Below are positions 37,001-52,000 of a stretch of 64,000 bases of DNA, piece after piece; positions within the stretch are counted from its first letter, which is position 1, and each line of letters starts with the position of its first letter. Position numbers and translations under genes: made by a program. Source of the DNA: Mytilus californianus. Lineage: Eukaryota; Mollusca; Bivalvia; Mytilida; Mytilidae. The stretch is taken from contig NW_026262593.1 of NCBI RefSeq assembly GCF_021869535.1, forward strand, positions 59,852,318 through 59,916,317, written 5' to 3'. The notes beneath the pieces were generated by a model. The model was not told the origin of the DNA. It searched no databases and saw nothing but the letters and a program-made list of their open reading frames with translations.

Positions 37001-40000
37001 TATAGAAATAAAAATATATGATATTGCTACTTAAGCTGTTAGTACACTTGTGATTTTCTTTTACAAGGTGAAATCAAGAATGCCAGTAAGGACTACCTTG
37101 AACATGTAAACTGTTTGTCACTCATACCTCACTTACACAGACCAGACTGGGTAATCCAGTGTAAAGGAATAAACCCTAATGTTAGAAATCATAGGTACAA
37201 TTTGTCTTTAATTTGAATAACTTCCAATAACTTTGTTACTAATGTTATATGAATCAATTTAAACAATGTGTTATAATATAAAAATAAAAATGGTATGATT
37301 GCAAATAAGACAACTCTCAGCCAAGACCAAATGACATAGAAGTTAACAACTATAGGTCACTGTAGGGCCTTCAACAATGAGCAAACCCCATATTGCAAAG
37401 TAAACTATAAAAGGCCCAGAAATGACAAATGTAAAACAACCACTGAATAAAGGGCTCCTGACTTGGGACAGGCACATACAGAATGAGGCGGGTTAAACAT
37501 GTTTGCTGGCGCCAAACCCTCCCCCTAACCTGAGACAGTGGTGTAACATTACGACATAATAACAAACTATTAAAAATCAGTAGAAAAGGGCTTAACTTAT
37601 CAGATTGATACAAAGCACATAAACACCCTAACAAAGACACAAAGTACAGATCTGAGTGTATTCAGAGTTACTGAATCTAGTTCAAAGCCAAAAAACAATG
37701 TATGCATTTTATTTTTAGCATGTAGGTCGAACTGGTAAATTTTTCATTTTTCAATTTCAAAAAACAAACACATCTTTATTTTAAAATCTTATCATATAGT
37801 GATTATGAGGATTAAACAGAAGGAGTTAAAAAAGAGCAATAATTTCATTTGATAGATAGTTGGACTATGACATAATTCAACAATTGCATAAGATTAATAT
37901 TATTTTATTACAGGTTGATAGTTGATGGTAAGGGATCTAAAGCAGTTTTTAATGGTATAGAACCAATGACAGATCTTCTTTATACAAGATTTAACACTTA
38001 CATTACAGGTAAAATATATGAAATAAGAATGTGTCCATAGTACACGGATGCCCCACTCGCACTATCATTTTCTTTGTTCAGTGGACCATGAAACTGGGGT
38101 CAAAAAACTTAATTTGGCATTAAAATTAGAAACATCATATCATAGGGAACGTGTACTAAGTTTCAAGTTGATTGGGACATCAACTTCATCAAAAACTACC
38201 TAGACCAAAAACTTTAACCTGAAGCGGGACAGACGGACGAACAGACGAACGAACGCACAGACCGAAAAACATAATGCCCCTCTGCTATTGTAGGTGGAGC
38301 ATAAAAAAATATGGTTGAAGTATAATTGTACAGAGTAATGCTTCCTGCATTTTTCCTGTGAATTTTTTTCTTGGTAAGAAGCAAATTTTTTCATTTGGGT
38401 TTTTAATGAAATATTTATATAGACATCCTGTTTGAATTGTTTTACACTAGTCATTTTGGGGTCCTTTATAGCTTGCTGTTCGGTGTGAGCCAAGACTCCG
38501 TGTTGAAGGCCATACTTTGACCTATAATTGTTTACTTTTTATACATTGTGACTTGGATGGAGAGTTGTCTCATTGGCACTCATACCACATCTTCTTATTT
38601 ATATAAGATATCTATAAACTTATATTGAAATAATCTACAATCATGGGCATTGAAGATGGCAATCTCCCCCTCTCTCATGACCACTTTCCCCTAATTTTTA
38701 ACCTAAATATTTTATGAAATATATATATTGTACATTGGAAAGTGATTGCAAGGTTCTCACTTTGAGAAAACTCAAATCCTCACAAAACGTAGAAGATTGT
38801 CCATAGTTATATAAAAATAAGGAGATGTGGTATGATTGCCAATGAGACAACTATCCACCAAAGTTCAAATAAAGTGGATGTAAGCAATTATAGGCAACCT
38901 TATGGCCTCCAACAATGAGAAAAACCCATACCGTATAGTCGGCTATAAAAGGCCCCTACATGAAAAATATGTAACAATTCAATTGAGAAAACTACCGGCC
39001 TAATTTATAACAAAACAATTAACGAAAAACAAATATGACAGACATGAACCAACGACAACCACTGAACTACAGGCTCCTGACTTGCATGCTTTTTTATGAT
39101 TAGCTATAGCATATTTATATCTTAATCAAAGCATGTAAAATACACACATATATATTAAGACTCATTGAACTTTCCTTTATTTGCTTTTTCAGCAAACTGG
39201 GATGGATTTAATGACAGAGAAAGTGGACTGCTTGGTTATACCATTTATGTTGGCAGGGATGTCTGTGAGGACCTTATACATCCACACCATGATCCACAGA
39301 GACATTTCTTTGAGAAATCCCAGTGGACGCACACTGCTATGATTTATCCTATTCCTGCTCCATATCAAACACTACCAGGTAATAATTTTAAATAGAAAGT
39401 TTAAAAATTCTTTTAAAAGAAAGTCCCAAGAGTAATTTTTAAATGTTTATTTTTTTTTTCCCAAATTTTTTATATCATAATGTCATTCTTATTGTCTCTA
39501 CAAACACAACACTTTCCTGACAACAACATGTGCTCCTGTTTATCAAATAATCTGAAATAATACAAGGATCCTTGCTACTAAAGGTTATCTGATTCAAAGC
39601 AAGAGAATTGTTCATCTGTTGACCAATTTATCTATATGTATGTTATATTCAAATTATATTTTTTACCGAATGTTTGTACAACGATCAGTTTTGTGCAAAC
39701 ATCTGAACATGAATAGATATAAAAAGCACACTGTCTGTGTTAGCTTATCACAATCATATTTACATGGCTCATTGCAAGACCCAAAATTTTGAAAGTCCAA
39801 TTTCTTTAGAGGCTTTCTTTCAATTCCTTCTGAAACACTCTGTCTATGCTTATAACATTTATTTCACCCTTCTCATGATTTACATCTTAAGGCTCTTACC
39901 ATTTCGAGGAGCAGTTTAAAGTGTAATACTTTGTTTATCATGATACTGTGTCAGTGCTTACTTTTTTAATACTGGCCCTTTTCAAGTTGCTGTACTCCCA

Positions 40001-42974
40001 TCATGCTGTTCTGAAGCAGCCCTTAATTTTGAAAGCTTATTGTTGTAATTTCAAGTGACATGTAAATAAATTAATTATTAAAGGTTGAAGTACGAAGTCA
40101 AACTTCATCTAAATTTTTAAACATTGTAGATGGAGAATATTATATAACATTGAGAGCACTCAATGAGGTACAGTATGGAGGTCCACTAGCTACAACAGTC
40201 TGTCACTCAACACCACTAATAGTTGACAATTCACCTCCATTTGTTTATGAGGTTTATGATATTCAGTATAATGAAGACACCTATAATCTCACTGCAAAAC
40301 ACAATTCCAGGTAAAACTTGTTTAGTTAACTTCTGTGCATGAAAACCCTAATTTTCTTACAACACTGTACCTTAGTCCGGGTTTGAATTAACTAATTATC
40401 TATTTAAAACCGGTTATAAAATTAGGGAAAATAAATCCTCGACAAAATGAATTCGTTTATTTTAGCTTTTGACTTTTATTTAGAGTCAGAGTGGATGTTT
40501 ACAGTTTTAGTCTTTTAATATTAAATATAAGTGATTATATCATTTAATTACAGTGATCCAAATTCAGGATTAGACTACAATGATGTATGCCTAGGGAGAA
40601 CCAGAAGGGATTGCTTGGAAATGAGATGGAATAGACTTGCTGCTACACCAAATATCTCACTTGTAAGAATCTTGACTGATGGTGTTCCAGTTTGGGTGAA
40701 AGTCAGAGCTGTCAACAGAGGTATAATTCTTTTGAAGTTATATTTTTAGCTCACCTGACACGAAGGGCCAAGTGAGCTTTTCTCGTCACTTGGCGTCCGT
40801 CCTCTGTCGTCGTTAACTTTTACAAAAATCTTCTCCTCTGAAACTACTGGACCAAATGTAACCAAACTTGGCCACAATCATCATTGGGGTATCTAGTTTA
40901 ACATATGTGTCCGATGACCCCGCCTGCCAACCAAGATGGCCGACATGGCTAAAAATAGAACAATTGGGTAAAATGCAAGTTTTGTCTATTATTTTGAAAA
41001 ACCGTTATGAATAGAGAAAATCTGAGAAGGAGCAAAAATGATCAGAATGTTGAGCTCTACGTATTGTCCATATCCTTCTAAAGTGTCAGACAACTTCTTA
41101 TAGGAGTTATTGCCCTTAAATGACAAATTTTACCATTTTTTTTTCATTTTTGCCTATTATCTTGAAAACTATGATAGATAGAGAGAAACTTTAAATTGTA
41201 AAAATGGTCAGCAAGACAAGTTCTACAACTTAGTCTTATGGTTGAAATCGTCAGTCGACTCCTTAGAGTTATTGCACTTTGATGCCTTTTTTCCAATTTT
41301 TTGCATTTTTGCCTTATATCTTAAAAATTATAATAAACAGATATAAATTTAAATAAGCAAAAATGATCAGCAAGACAAGATCTACAATTAAGACAATGTG
41401 GAGGAAATTGTCCAAAGTCTCCTTATTGGAGTTATTGCCCTTTAATGACGATTTTTACCATTATTTTGCAAAACACAATGATAAAAATTATAATAGATAA
41501 ATAGACACTTTAAAACACAAAAATGATCAGCTAGGTAAGATCTACTAACAAGTCAAATTTTGCTGATATAGTTAGTAGACTGTCACTCTTTATAGGAGTG
41601 ACTGCCTTAAAATGAGGATTTTTTTTACCCTCATTTGTGTTTTGAGCAAAAACTAAAGATGGAGAGAAACTAAACGGACTAAATGATCAGTAGTACAAGA
41701 TCAACAAAACAGATTTTTGTTGTGAATTCTATTCTCGTCTATGTTGGAGAGTGTCCTTTGTTAAATATGCACATAGACCAAGGTGAGCGACACAGGCTTT
41801 TTAGAGACTCTAGTTATGTGGTGATATGGTGACATAAATGCCCACAGACATGACAAATCCACCCACTCCTTATAATAGTAATGACTGTGCCAAAGTGTCT
41901 GTCCAAATTTTCCTGGTAATAGGGTACATTTCTTTACTTTTAATACATAATTATACCCCCGCTTTAAAAAAGGGGGGGTATACTGTTTTACTTCTGTCTG
42001 TCCTTCCGTCAGTCCGCCAGTCCATCCGTCCGTCCCATGAATATTTTCATCGCATTTTTCTCAGGAACTACTTGACAAGGATTTCTGAAATTTTTGGTTT
42101 CAGGGTTTATATAAGTAAGTTATACCGTGTGATGCGTTTTCAGATTCATCACTCAACAACTTCCTGTTTACCGAACACTTGTATTATTTTACACATGATA
42201 GCCAAGTTGAAAATTTTCGTCACATTATTCTCAGGAACTACTTGACAAGGATTTCTGAAATTTGGTTATAGGGTTTATATAAGTCAGCTATACCGTGTGA
42301 TGCGTTTTCGGATTCATCACTCAACAACTTCCTGTTTACCCAAATATTTCGGCGGGGGTATCATCAGTGAGCAGTAGCTCACAGTTTTACTTGATTTACC
42401 TTTAGTCTATTGTGGAGACAATGTGACTTAAATGGTATTTAGTGGAAAAATGGTTGTAAAAAAAACAGTTCCGACGACATACTTTTTATTTTGGACCTTG
42501 TATAGAATCATAGCGAAACATTAGTGGTATTGTATACAAAAAGGTTGTATGCAGAGAAAATGCTTTAAATAATCCAACTTCATTATACTTGATACATTGT
42601 TTCTTATCGTCTAGTTGCGAGTTATGAAAGTCAAGTAGCAAGTTACAAAAGTGAACTTGACTTAAGTAGCTCTCAACTTCATACACTACATAAAGTAAAT
42701 CTCGTTTGATAATGGTATGAAAATGCACCAATTCAAGATCAATGGTTTAGATATTTCATTTTTCAGTTGACTTACGTACTATTGGTGTTGCTGACTCTGC
42801 CATTATTGTTGACAAGACTCCACCTAATGCAGGAGTTGTTATGGATGGACCTATCTATGGTGAAGATCTAATGTATACTAAATATCCAGATAAGGTAAGT
42901 TGATCATATATAATGAAACACTTATTAGTCCCCTACCGACAAAGTCGAGGAGAATTTAGGTTTGCACTCCCTCC

Positions 42975-43009
<35 letters not shown>

Positions 43010-46000
43010 CATCCATCAGTCAGGCGAATCAAGTTCGAATTTTGCTCCGGTCTGATGATTTTGTGCAGAGTTATGGTCTTTTGACTTAGAAAATTCACTA
43101 AAATAATCAGTTTTCCGCACTTTTTTTGTCATTCTTGAAGATATTAATTTGATAATTGATATATAGTTTTATCATGACAAGTTACAGTTCAAGTTTGAAT
43201 TTTGTTCCGGTCTGATGATTTTGTGCAGAGTTATGGTCCTTGGACTTTATAGAAAATTCACTTAAATAATCAGTTTTCAACACTTTTTTTCATCATGCTT
43301 GAAGATATTGACTTGATATTTGTTATACCATGACAAGTTATAGATCAAGTTAGAATTTTGTTCCAATATAATGACTTTTTAACGGTATGGGACTATGTAT
43401 TGCCATGCAATACTCACAGAATGCTTGTTTAATTGTATTTCAAAATGTGTTATAACTATATAATGTAACCTCTACATAAATGTCTGTTGAGCTGGCTATG
43501 AATGAAGGATTGAAGCAAACAAGTCAATCTATATGTTTATTTCTATTTAATTGTATTGTTTGTAACCATCTCAATGTCATTTCCTAAAGTTACCTTTTAT
43601 TATTATAATATCCCGATTTACTGAGAGTGTACTGCAGTTACCTTGTCTGTTGGTCCGTGCATTTATATTTTTTGTTACATATAATACTCAGCTTCTGTAC
43701 ATAGGAATGATTAGATATTTGGTCTGGTTTTTGCTTATTGAGCTAATATTGTTATGAACTTAAGGATGTTCGCTACTTTGTTTCAAAATAACAAGCTTTT
43801 TAAAAGACTGTTATAAAGTGATAGTATATAAATAAAGGAACTAAAAAAGCAGAAAAAAAAATGAAAGGTCCGTGTGCTTGTTTTTGAGATATAAGCCATT
43901 GAAAATCTGGCGGGAAATAATTCTCTCTAGACTTTCCATATATATAACATTGACACCTTTTTCCTTTCAAAAGTATTTAAAAAATAACAAGGATTTCATA
44001 AAATTTTCAAAAATGACTTTTAAAACTATATGGAGTAAATTTTTGAAAAGAAAAGTAGGGGTCAGTGGGCAAAATTTTTATTGGCACTACATGGATAAAA
44101 GTAGAGGATTCCAAATATCTGGCAAAAAATCAAAAACAAGAGTAGTGAACATCCTTTACTGAGATGACATTGGTTGTAGTTGTGTCTTTCTAAGAGCATA
44201 CTACTGATGGAAACCATCAAGGCAATGGATCAACCACTTTTAAGATTAGGTTTTGATAAAAAAAAAAAAAAAATGCATGTTCCCATGTTTGTTTCAGATT
44301 TGTGCCAACTGGTTACATTTCTATGACCCAGAGTCTGGTATTGGATTGTATTTGGTCAGTGTCAGTTCTGTCAAACAGATAAATGTGACAGACATTGCTA
44401 ACTTGACAGAATACAGCAGGAAAACACATGAAGCTTGTGTAGAGCTAACTCCTGAAAATTACCTGGAACATGGACATACTTATTTCACCACTGTATGGGC
44501 ATTTAATGGAGCTGTCAATCAGAAAAATGTGTCGGCTATCTCAAATGGAGGTATAAAAAAACATAGATCATAGTCATAGATTTGATAAAAAGATGTATCA
44601 AATTTGAATATGGGAATTAAATACTAGTAATACTTAATCATCAAAGATTCCTATTCTTGTTTGCATGTGAGAGTTTATAATATTTATAGAATACTGAAAT
44701 ATGATCTGATGTAAATAATTTTTTTCAAATTTTAAGTAATTTTATTATGTTGCAAGAAAATATAATGGTTCCCCAATTTTAATTTTAATTTTTTTTTTAA
44801 AGAATGTAAAGATTTATTTTCATATTTTACTTCAAAATTCTGTTATCTACTGTGGATTTATTTATTTTCGTGGATTGAGGAAAATTTCTTTTTTCGTGGA
44901 TATTTGATTTCATGGTTTTGCCAAAGTCTGCATACATGCCTACGGTATAGCAAATTTGTACTTCATTAAACTATTTAATTCGTGGTGCACTTATTCCCAC
45001 GAAATCCATAAAAATTGATATCCCACAAATAATAATGAAGCCACAGTATGTGTTTTTTTTTCATATTGAATATGCATGAAATGTGTAACTCTATGTGAAC
45101 CAATCAACAGTCAGTCAGGTTTTTATTCAACATGTTAGGTTAGATATAAGCTTGGTGCAAAATACTCTTTTTTATGACTTCAAATTTTTGGACTATTTTA
45201 AACAAAATTTGCAACATTGTTTTTTTTAAAGATGTACTCAATGACTACAAGGTAGCTGATCAATTTCTTCAACTGTTAGAAATGAATTGACTTAAAAAAA
45301 AAAAAAAAAGGAATAGTAAAAATGAAAGTATAAAATGGCATTGATTTTACACTCCCTTACAGTTACTGTTGATCTGACAAAACCTGTTCCTGGAGATGTT
45401 GTTGATGGAAATAACACAGGGTTTGAAGACATCCAGTTCTCTGGTAGTGCAGCTAAAGTAGAGATTCAATGGATGAATTTTTATGATCCAGAATCAAAGA
45501 TCAGACAATATGATGTTCAAGTTCAGGCAGCAGGGTATGTTATTGAATAGTTTATAGATATTCTTGAAGGTTAAAGTAAAGTACGGTAGAATGTTTACCA
45601 GATAGAACAGCTATCAGCTATGAGAAACATGGTGTTTTTATGATGACAAAAGATTTCTATAAGGCCACTCCAATTCAAATACTTGTTCTTTGGACTTTTT
45701 TGTACAAAAATTTGAGAGAGCTAGCAAGAAGGGTAGTAGGAGGGAGTGTTATCCTGAATTCTCTCAAAAAATAAAGTATTCTTTCGATCTAAAAAATTAA
45801 TAATTAATTACAGAGTCCCGATAGGTGTAAATCCTTAATTCCTGCAAAACAAAGTTTGGCTGTTTTTTTTATCTTACAGCTTATTCGTCTTTTTTTCTGT
45901 ATTACTTTTTAATTTCGAATTCAAGGGACTGAAAAAAGTGGGTTTATCATACTCTCTCCTTTGTATTATAAGTTTGGCTGAAAGAGTGTAAACTGTTTGA

Positions 46001-49000
46001 CTTGATTTTGATCTTAATTTGCATATGTTTATAGTCAATTGATTAATATAATCTACTTTTATTTTAGGAATTTATCAGAAAACTTCCAAGTAGTGAGAGA
46101 TTTTGTAACATTTTCTAACATGACAGAAAGTGCTAAATGGCTGAATTTTCATTTTGAACATAAAGATAGAGTAAAATTGGTTCTGCAAACTACAAATGGA
46201 GCTCTCAACTCAATAGTCAACGAGACAGATGGTTATATAGTAGATCTCACACCTCCAAAGCTTGTATATCTAGAAGATGGTTCTGTTCAGCATGAGGATT
46301 TGGAATTTCAGGTGGGTAGATATTAAATTATCAAAGACATTATTAATGTCTTCATATTTTTATGGGGCTGCTGACTTAGGTTGGAGCCATATAGTATAAC
46401 CCTTATCTGTCATTCCATCATTTCATCATTCTGTCATTCTGTCATTCCGTCATTCCACAACGAACAGTTATATGTCTTTTTTCTTCTAAACTTAACATAT
46501 TGAGCTGATTTTTAGTATGTGAGTTTATAGCTACTATGATGAGTTACAGATCGAGTTTACATTTGATTCTGCTGCACTGATTTTTGCCTAATCTTAAAGG
46601 GTATCGACTTTGAAAATTTCGGGAAAATAATAGTTATACAGACTTTTTTTCTAAACCCCTCTACATATTGAGCTGATTTTAGAATGTGAGTCTACTATAA
46701 TGAGCTACAGATCGAATTTACCTTTGGGTCCGCTCCACTGATTTTCGTCAAAATAAAGGGCTTTGGACTTTGAAATTATTGTAAAAATAACAGTTAAACG
46801 GACTGTTTAGCTCACCTGACCTAAAAGGCCAAGTGAGCTTTTCTCATGACTTGGCGTCCATCGGCGTTGTCTCTGAACTTTTACCAAAATTTTCTCCTAT
46901 GAAAATACTGGGCCAAATTTACCAAACTTAACCACAATCATCATTGGGGTATCTAGTTTTAAAAATGTGATAGATGACCCCACCTGCCAACCAAGATGAC
47001 CGACATGGCTAAAAATAGAACATTGGGGTAAAATGCTTTTTAAAAAGTTTTGCCTATTATTTTGAAAACTGCTATAAGTAAAGAAAATCTGACAAAAATG
47101 TTCAGAATGCTAAGCTCTACCTATTGTTCATTTATGACAAAACTGTCAGACGACTTCTTATAGGAGTTAGGGAACGACCATTTAGCCTCAATGGGGGGTT
47201 ATGGTTTTTTCCTAAAAAAATATTCTGATCCCCAACTTGATGAAAAAAAATATTGTGGTCAAGCAGATACCAAAAAAAAATTATTCTGAATCCAGATTTT
47301 TACCCATACCTTATAGTGTTAAATTTTGAAAAAAAAAATTTGATTGATAGCGTCGAAAAACTAAATAAAAATGTTCTGTCTCCGACAAAAAACCATAACC
47401 CCCCCCCCCCCCCCCCCCCTTGAAGTTAAATGGTTGCTCCCTTAATGCCATTAAATGATGAATTTTACCATTTTTTTAAATTTTTTAAATAAAAAAAACG
47501 ATCAGCAATACAAGATCTACAAATAAGTCAACATGGCTGATATCTTCAATCAACTCCTAATTAGAGTTATTGTCCTATAGTCCTATAATGATGATTTTTT
47601 TTTCCAATTTTTTGCATATTTGCGTCATATCTTAATAACTATATTAGATAGATTGAAACTTTAAATAGCAAAAATGATCAGCAAGACAAGATCTACAAAT
47701 AAGTCTCATGATTGAAATTTTTAATCGACTCCTTATTGCCCTTTAATGATGATTTTTTTTCTTTTTTGCCTATTAACTTAAAAACTGTAATAGATAGATT
47801 GAAACTTTAAAAAGCACAAATTTCCACTAATAAAAATGGCGTCAAGCATTTGTGTCATTCCTACACATCTAGTTTTTGACAGGTTTTAGAAATGAACGCT
47901 ACAACTCAGATTAATTTGAAATGCCTTAGATCATACAAATACTTCTTAAAATTCAAATTTCAACTTTTAATGATTGGAAATGAAAATGCTTTTAAAATAA
48001 ATTTCTACCAAATTATCATTTTTTGAACTGGGCACATTTTATAAAAAGATATTTTAAACCTAGGGATATAAGTAATTAATATTGCAATAAAGAAAACTAC
48101 TATGAATCAAGATTTAAAAAATGTATATTAAATTTCCTTCTAATATATTGCTTATCAGATCTAAAAAAAAAAATCATACACAGGTATTGTAGCAATGTGT
48201 AATGGTATTCTATCATTGAAATTCTTTTCGTAAAATTATTTCATATTTAATGTATCAAGTCAATTATTGAAACACAGTTTAGATATGAAATGATGTATTT
48301 GTAGTCTGATACCACCAGCCTCTCATCAAATTTCAAGTTTATTGATGAAGAATCTGGATTGGATCATTTTAAAATACAGATTTACCAGAGATACCAGAGC
48401 ATAAGATCACAAATTGTTCCAGGTAGTATGCAATTGAAATTCCAGATGTTATACAAATAGATTTGAATTTTTATCCACCTTTTAATTATATGACTTTCCC
48501 ATTACTGTTCATACCCCAAGGGTTGACTGGGTTATAGAAATATGGTCATCCCTAATTGGTCTTCTTCTGTCGGGCAGTAAAACTCTTGCCAAAGTGGGTG
48601 CGTGGGATGTGGAAATTGGCAGGCAAGTCCAGTCAGAATGGGGATGATTAATCCAATGCCTCATGTAGAGAAAGTGCCATTAATTCTAGGGTCAAATTAA
48701 AATAATATTAAGCAAGCAACATTCAATCAACCAAATTAAAATATTCAACAATCATTTGGTGATATTTTAACATTTTTACTTTGTAATATGCTATTGGAAT
48801 GTTTATGACAACTACAAAATTCTTTGTAGGTGTTTTTTTTAAATTTGCTCAACTCAAGCATAATAACTTATTGTTAATGTAACACAGCTATTTGTTATGA
48901 GCATAATTAAATATATATTTATATTCTGTATTTTTATGTTTATTTTATATTTTTTAAATGTTGAACCTTTTTTGCAAAATATTCATTGATTTTATTTTAG

Positions 49001-52000
49001 AAACTCGCAATGATTGGATTGAATTGGATGATGGAAATCTGAATGAGTTTATCGACCCCAGTCTGACTCTCCGACAGGGTGCAGTATACAGTATAAGAGT
49101 AGGAGCTGTTAATAAAGCAGGTTTTATGGCAGCTTTTGAAACAAATGGTGTAATGGTAGACACAACACCCCCTATTGTAAGTTATTTACCGGCTACATGA
49201 CGATTTATTAGTCTTTAGAGAGAGGGACGCAAAAAAAGCAGTGTGGGGTTTGAGGCTGCTTAAAGTCCACAGCAAGTCCATTGCATTGCTAAATTTATAT
49301 TTGGGCTGAATTTAGGGACCCTGCATGATGATTGCTACCACACTGATAATCTGATTTGGTGTGTTGATCTTGTATAAAGCAGAGTATATCATATGATATA
49401 TTGACAAGGTAGAATGACAAGGCCTTTCATACTTCCTGCTAGAAATCAATCAAACTGGCTGCTGTTTTATTTTGGTTTGAATTTATTTAGCATTTTTCAT
49501 GTCAGTCCTTTTATAGCTGGCTACACGATTTTTGGTTTGCTCATTATTGAAGGTGACAATGACCTAGCGTTTCTTACATCCACATCATTTGGACTTTAGT
49601 GAATAGTTGTCTCATTGGCAATCATACCACATCTCCTTATTCTATATAATACATGGATGCTTGTTTCAATTTATAGATTCACTGGCTTCATGTCAACACA
49701 TTATCAGATGACGAAGGGCAGACTGTGTACGGCTATGTGTGGCAAGCAGATACAAATGGTATAAAAGCAGCATGGCTTTCATCAGATCATGAGTCTGGTG
49801 TTATCAATTACAAAATAGCTGTTGGATCCTCACCAGGTATATGTTAAGTAATATAACAATGTTGGAGGTTATGTAATTGTCACAGCCTTTACAGGTAATC
49901 AAAATAATGTTGCGTAGGAATTACTCAAGATAATAAAATGCAATTCACTATTATAGGTGTTTACAGGAGACATTGCATTTTGACCTCTCTAATAGCTTTT
50001 TATGGTGCTCCATAATAGCTTTGAGCATTCTTGAATATATTACAAAAAGGGTATTTATGCATACAACTTATGATACAAACATTTTTAAAGAAAATTTGTA
50101 GCTAACAAAAAAAAAACACAATTTCCACATTGCAACATGTATCAACCCAATGTGATCTTTTCAAAGTATAAACTGACGCAAATTTAGCTTTCTCATACTA
50201 AGTTTGATCAATAACTTTTCTGAAGCAAAATAAACAATTACCTTTAAACAATAATTCAAAAAGGTAATACAATTTTCTATAACAACTTGAACTGAAATTA
50301 TGTAACCCATCATACACACCAATAAAATGAACAAAGGTTCATGAATATTTTGACCTCTTCCTTAAACATATGGACAATGTAGAAGAATCTTTAGAAATAA
50401 TTTTCAGTTACCTTCATAGCAATTTTATGGATACTTTTCTTTACATTCTAAGGTGGAACTGAGGTTAAGTCATGGACAGATATTGGACTAAAGACAGATA
50501 AATATATAGATGGATTATCCCTGGATATTACTGATATTGATACCAAGACCCCAGTGTACTATGTTAGTTTAATAGCATTAAATGGAGCTGGCCTGGAAAG
50601 TTCACCTGTGATTTCAACACCAATAGTGGTGGTGGAAGCTGACAAAGCAGGTAAATATGTAGATGGAATATCCCTGGTATCAATGTCACCAAGTCCCTAG
50701 TTTTCTATGTGAGTTTGATAGCAGTAAATGGAGCAGGTCTTGCAAGTTCCTGTGGCGTCAACACCATTAGTGGTGATGGAAGCTGGCAAAGCAGGTAAAT
50801 ATATAGATGGTTTATGCCTATAAATGTTACTGACATTAATCCCAAGACCCAACCATATTATGTAAGTTAAATGGCAGGCCTTGGAAGTTCCCCTGTGGTG
50901 TCAACACCAATAACGGTGATGGAAGCTGACAAAGCAGATAAATATATAGATGGATTATCCGTGGATATCACTGACACTGATACCAAGACCCCAGCTGACA
51001 AAACAGGTGATTTTAATGAGGTTCATGTTCAAATAAATATAAATGCGTCATACAAAATTGGTTCTGCATATATATGTTTTCGACTATCTTTTGTCAATGG
51101 GATATTCTAGATTTATTTCACACTCTTGAGTCTCTAAAACATAAAGGCAAACTTTACATAAGATGAGAAATAGCAGTAAAAACTAAGGTGAAAAGGGGTA
51201 AGGGGTGTATTTTTTCACATTTAGAAAAATATTTCAATTGAATGTGTTAATTATTTAGATATAATTATTGATGGTACAGATGGAGCAGACCATGATCCTC
51301 TATCTGACATTGGTGTTGACATTGATTACCTATCTGACATTTCTACAGTCAGTGTACAGTTTACAGGGTTTTACCTTTACTGTGTTTTGTAGGTATAGTT
51401 ATTGATGGTACAGATGGAACTGACCATGATCCTGTATCTGACATTGGTGTTGACATCGATTACCAATCTGACATTTCTACTCTAAGTGTACAGTTTACAG
51501 GATTTGAGAGTCATCTCCATGGTGTTATGGCCTATGAATGGGCTGTAGGAACAAGTCCAGGTGGACAAGATGTCACCACATTTTCAGCTGATGGAATTTT
51601 ACATGTAGAAGAGCAAAATATTGCTGGAGATGGTAATTAAGATACATATCAGTATTTTTTTGACACGATTAACATACAACTTTGATTGCCTCATTGCAAC
51701 ATAATTGTTTTTAGTTGAGGAGGTGTGACTTTCATTCTTCTTAGCTGTATCAAAACATAGACTTTTAAACATCAGTAGCTTCTGTTAATCAGCTCAGTAA
51801 ACAACACCAAGAATTACTGCAAAGGAAATAAGACCTTTCCCCAGAATCAGTTGGTGTTTACCAGGCTATTTAAATGTTTGCAAAGTGACATGTCTCGTGG
51901 AATAAACACATGAGAGTTGTTGCAAGGTTTTATTTTAAAGTGTTGAGAGCAGTGTTCACCGTACACAAAGCATGATTTAATGTCCCTATTCTGTCTGGCT

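Noticed and set aside
43872-44162. 96-codon plus-strand frame
   Set aside because: Lies within a MITE-like element, has no recognised domain and is not flanked by splice sites in phase with exons 27 and 28.
50871-51110. 79-codon frame starting MAGLGSSPVV as a new gene or exon
   Set aside because: It is made of decayed copies 3 and 4 of exon 34; no acceptor precedes it and copy 2 upstream is broken.
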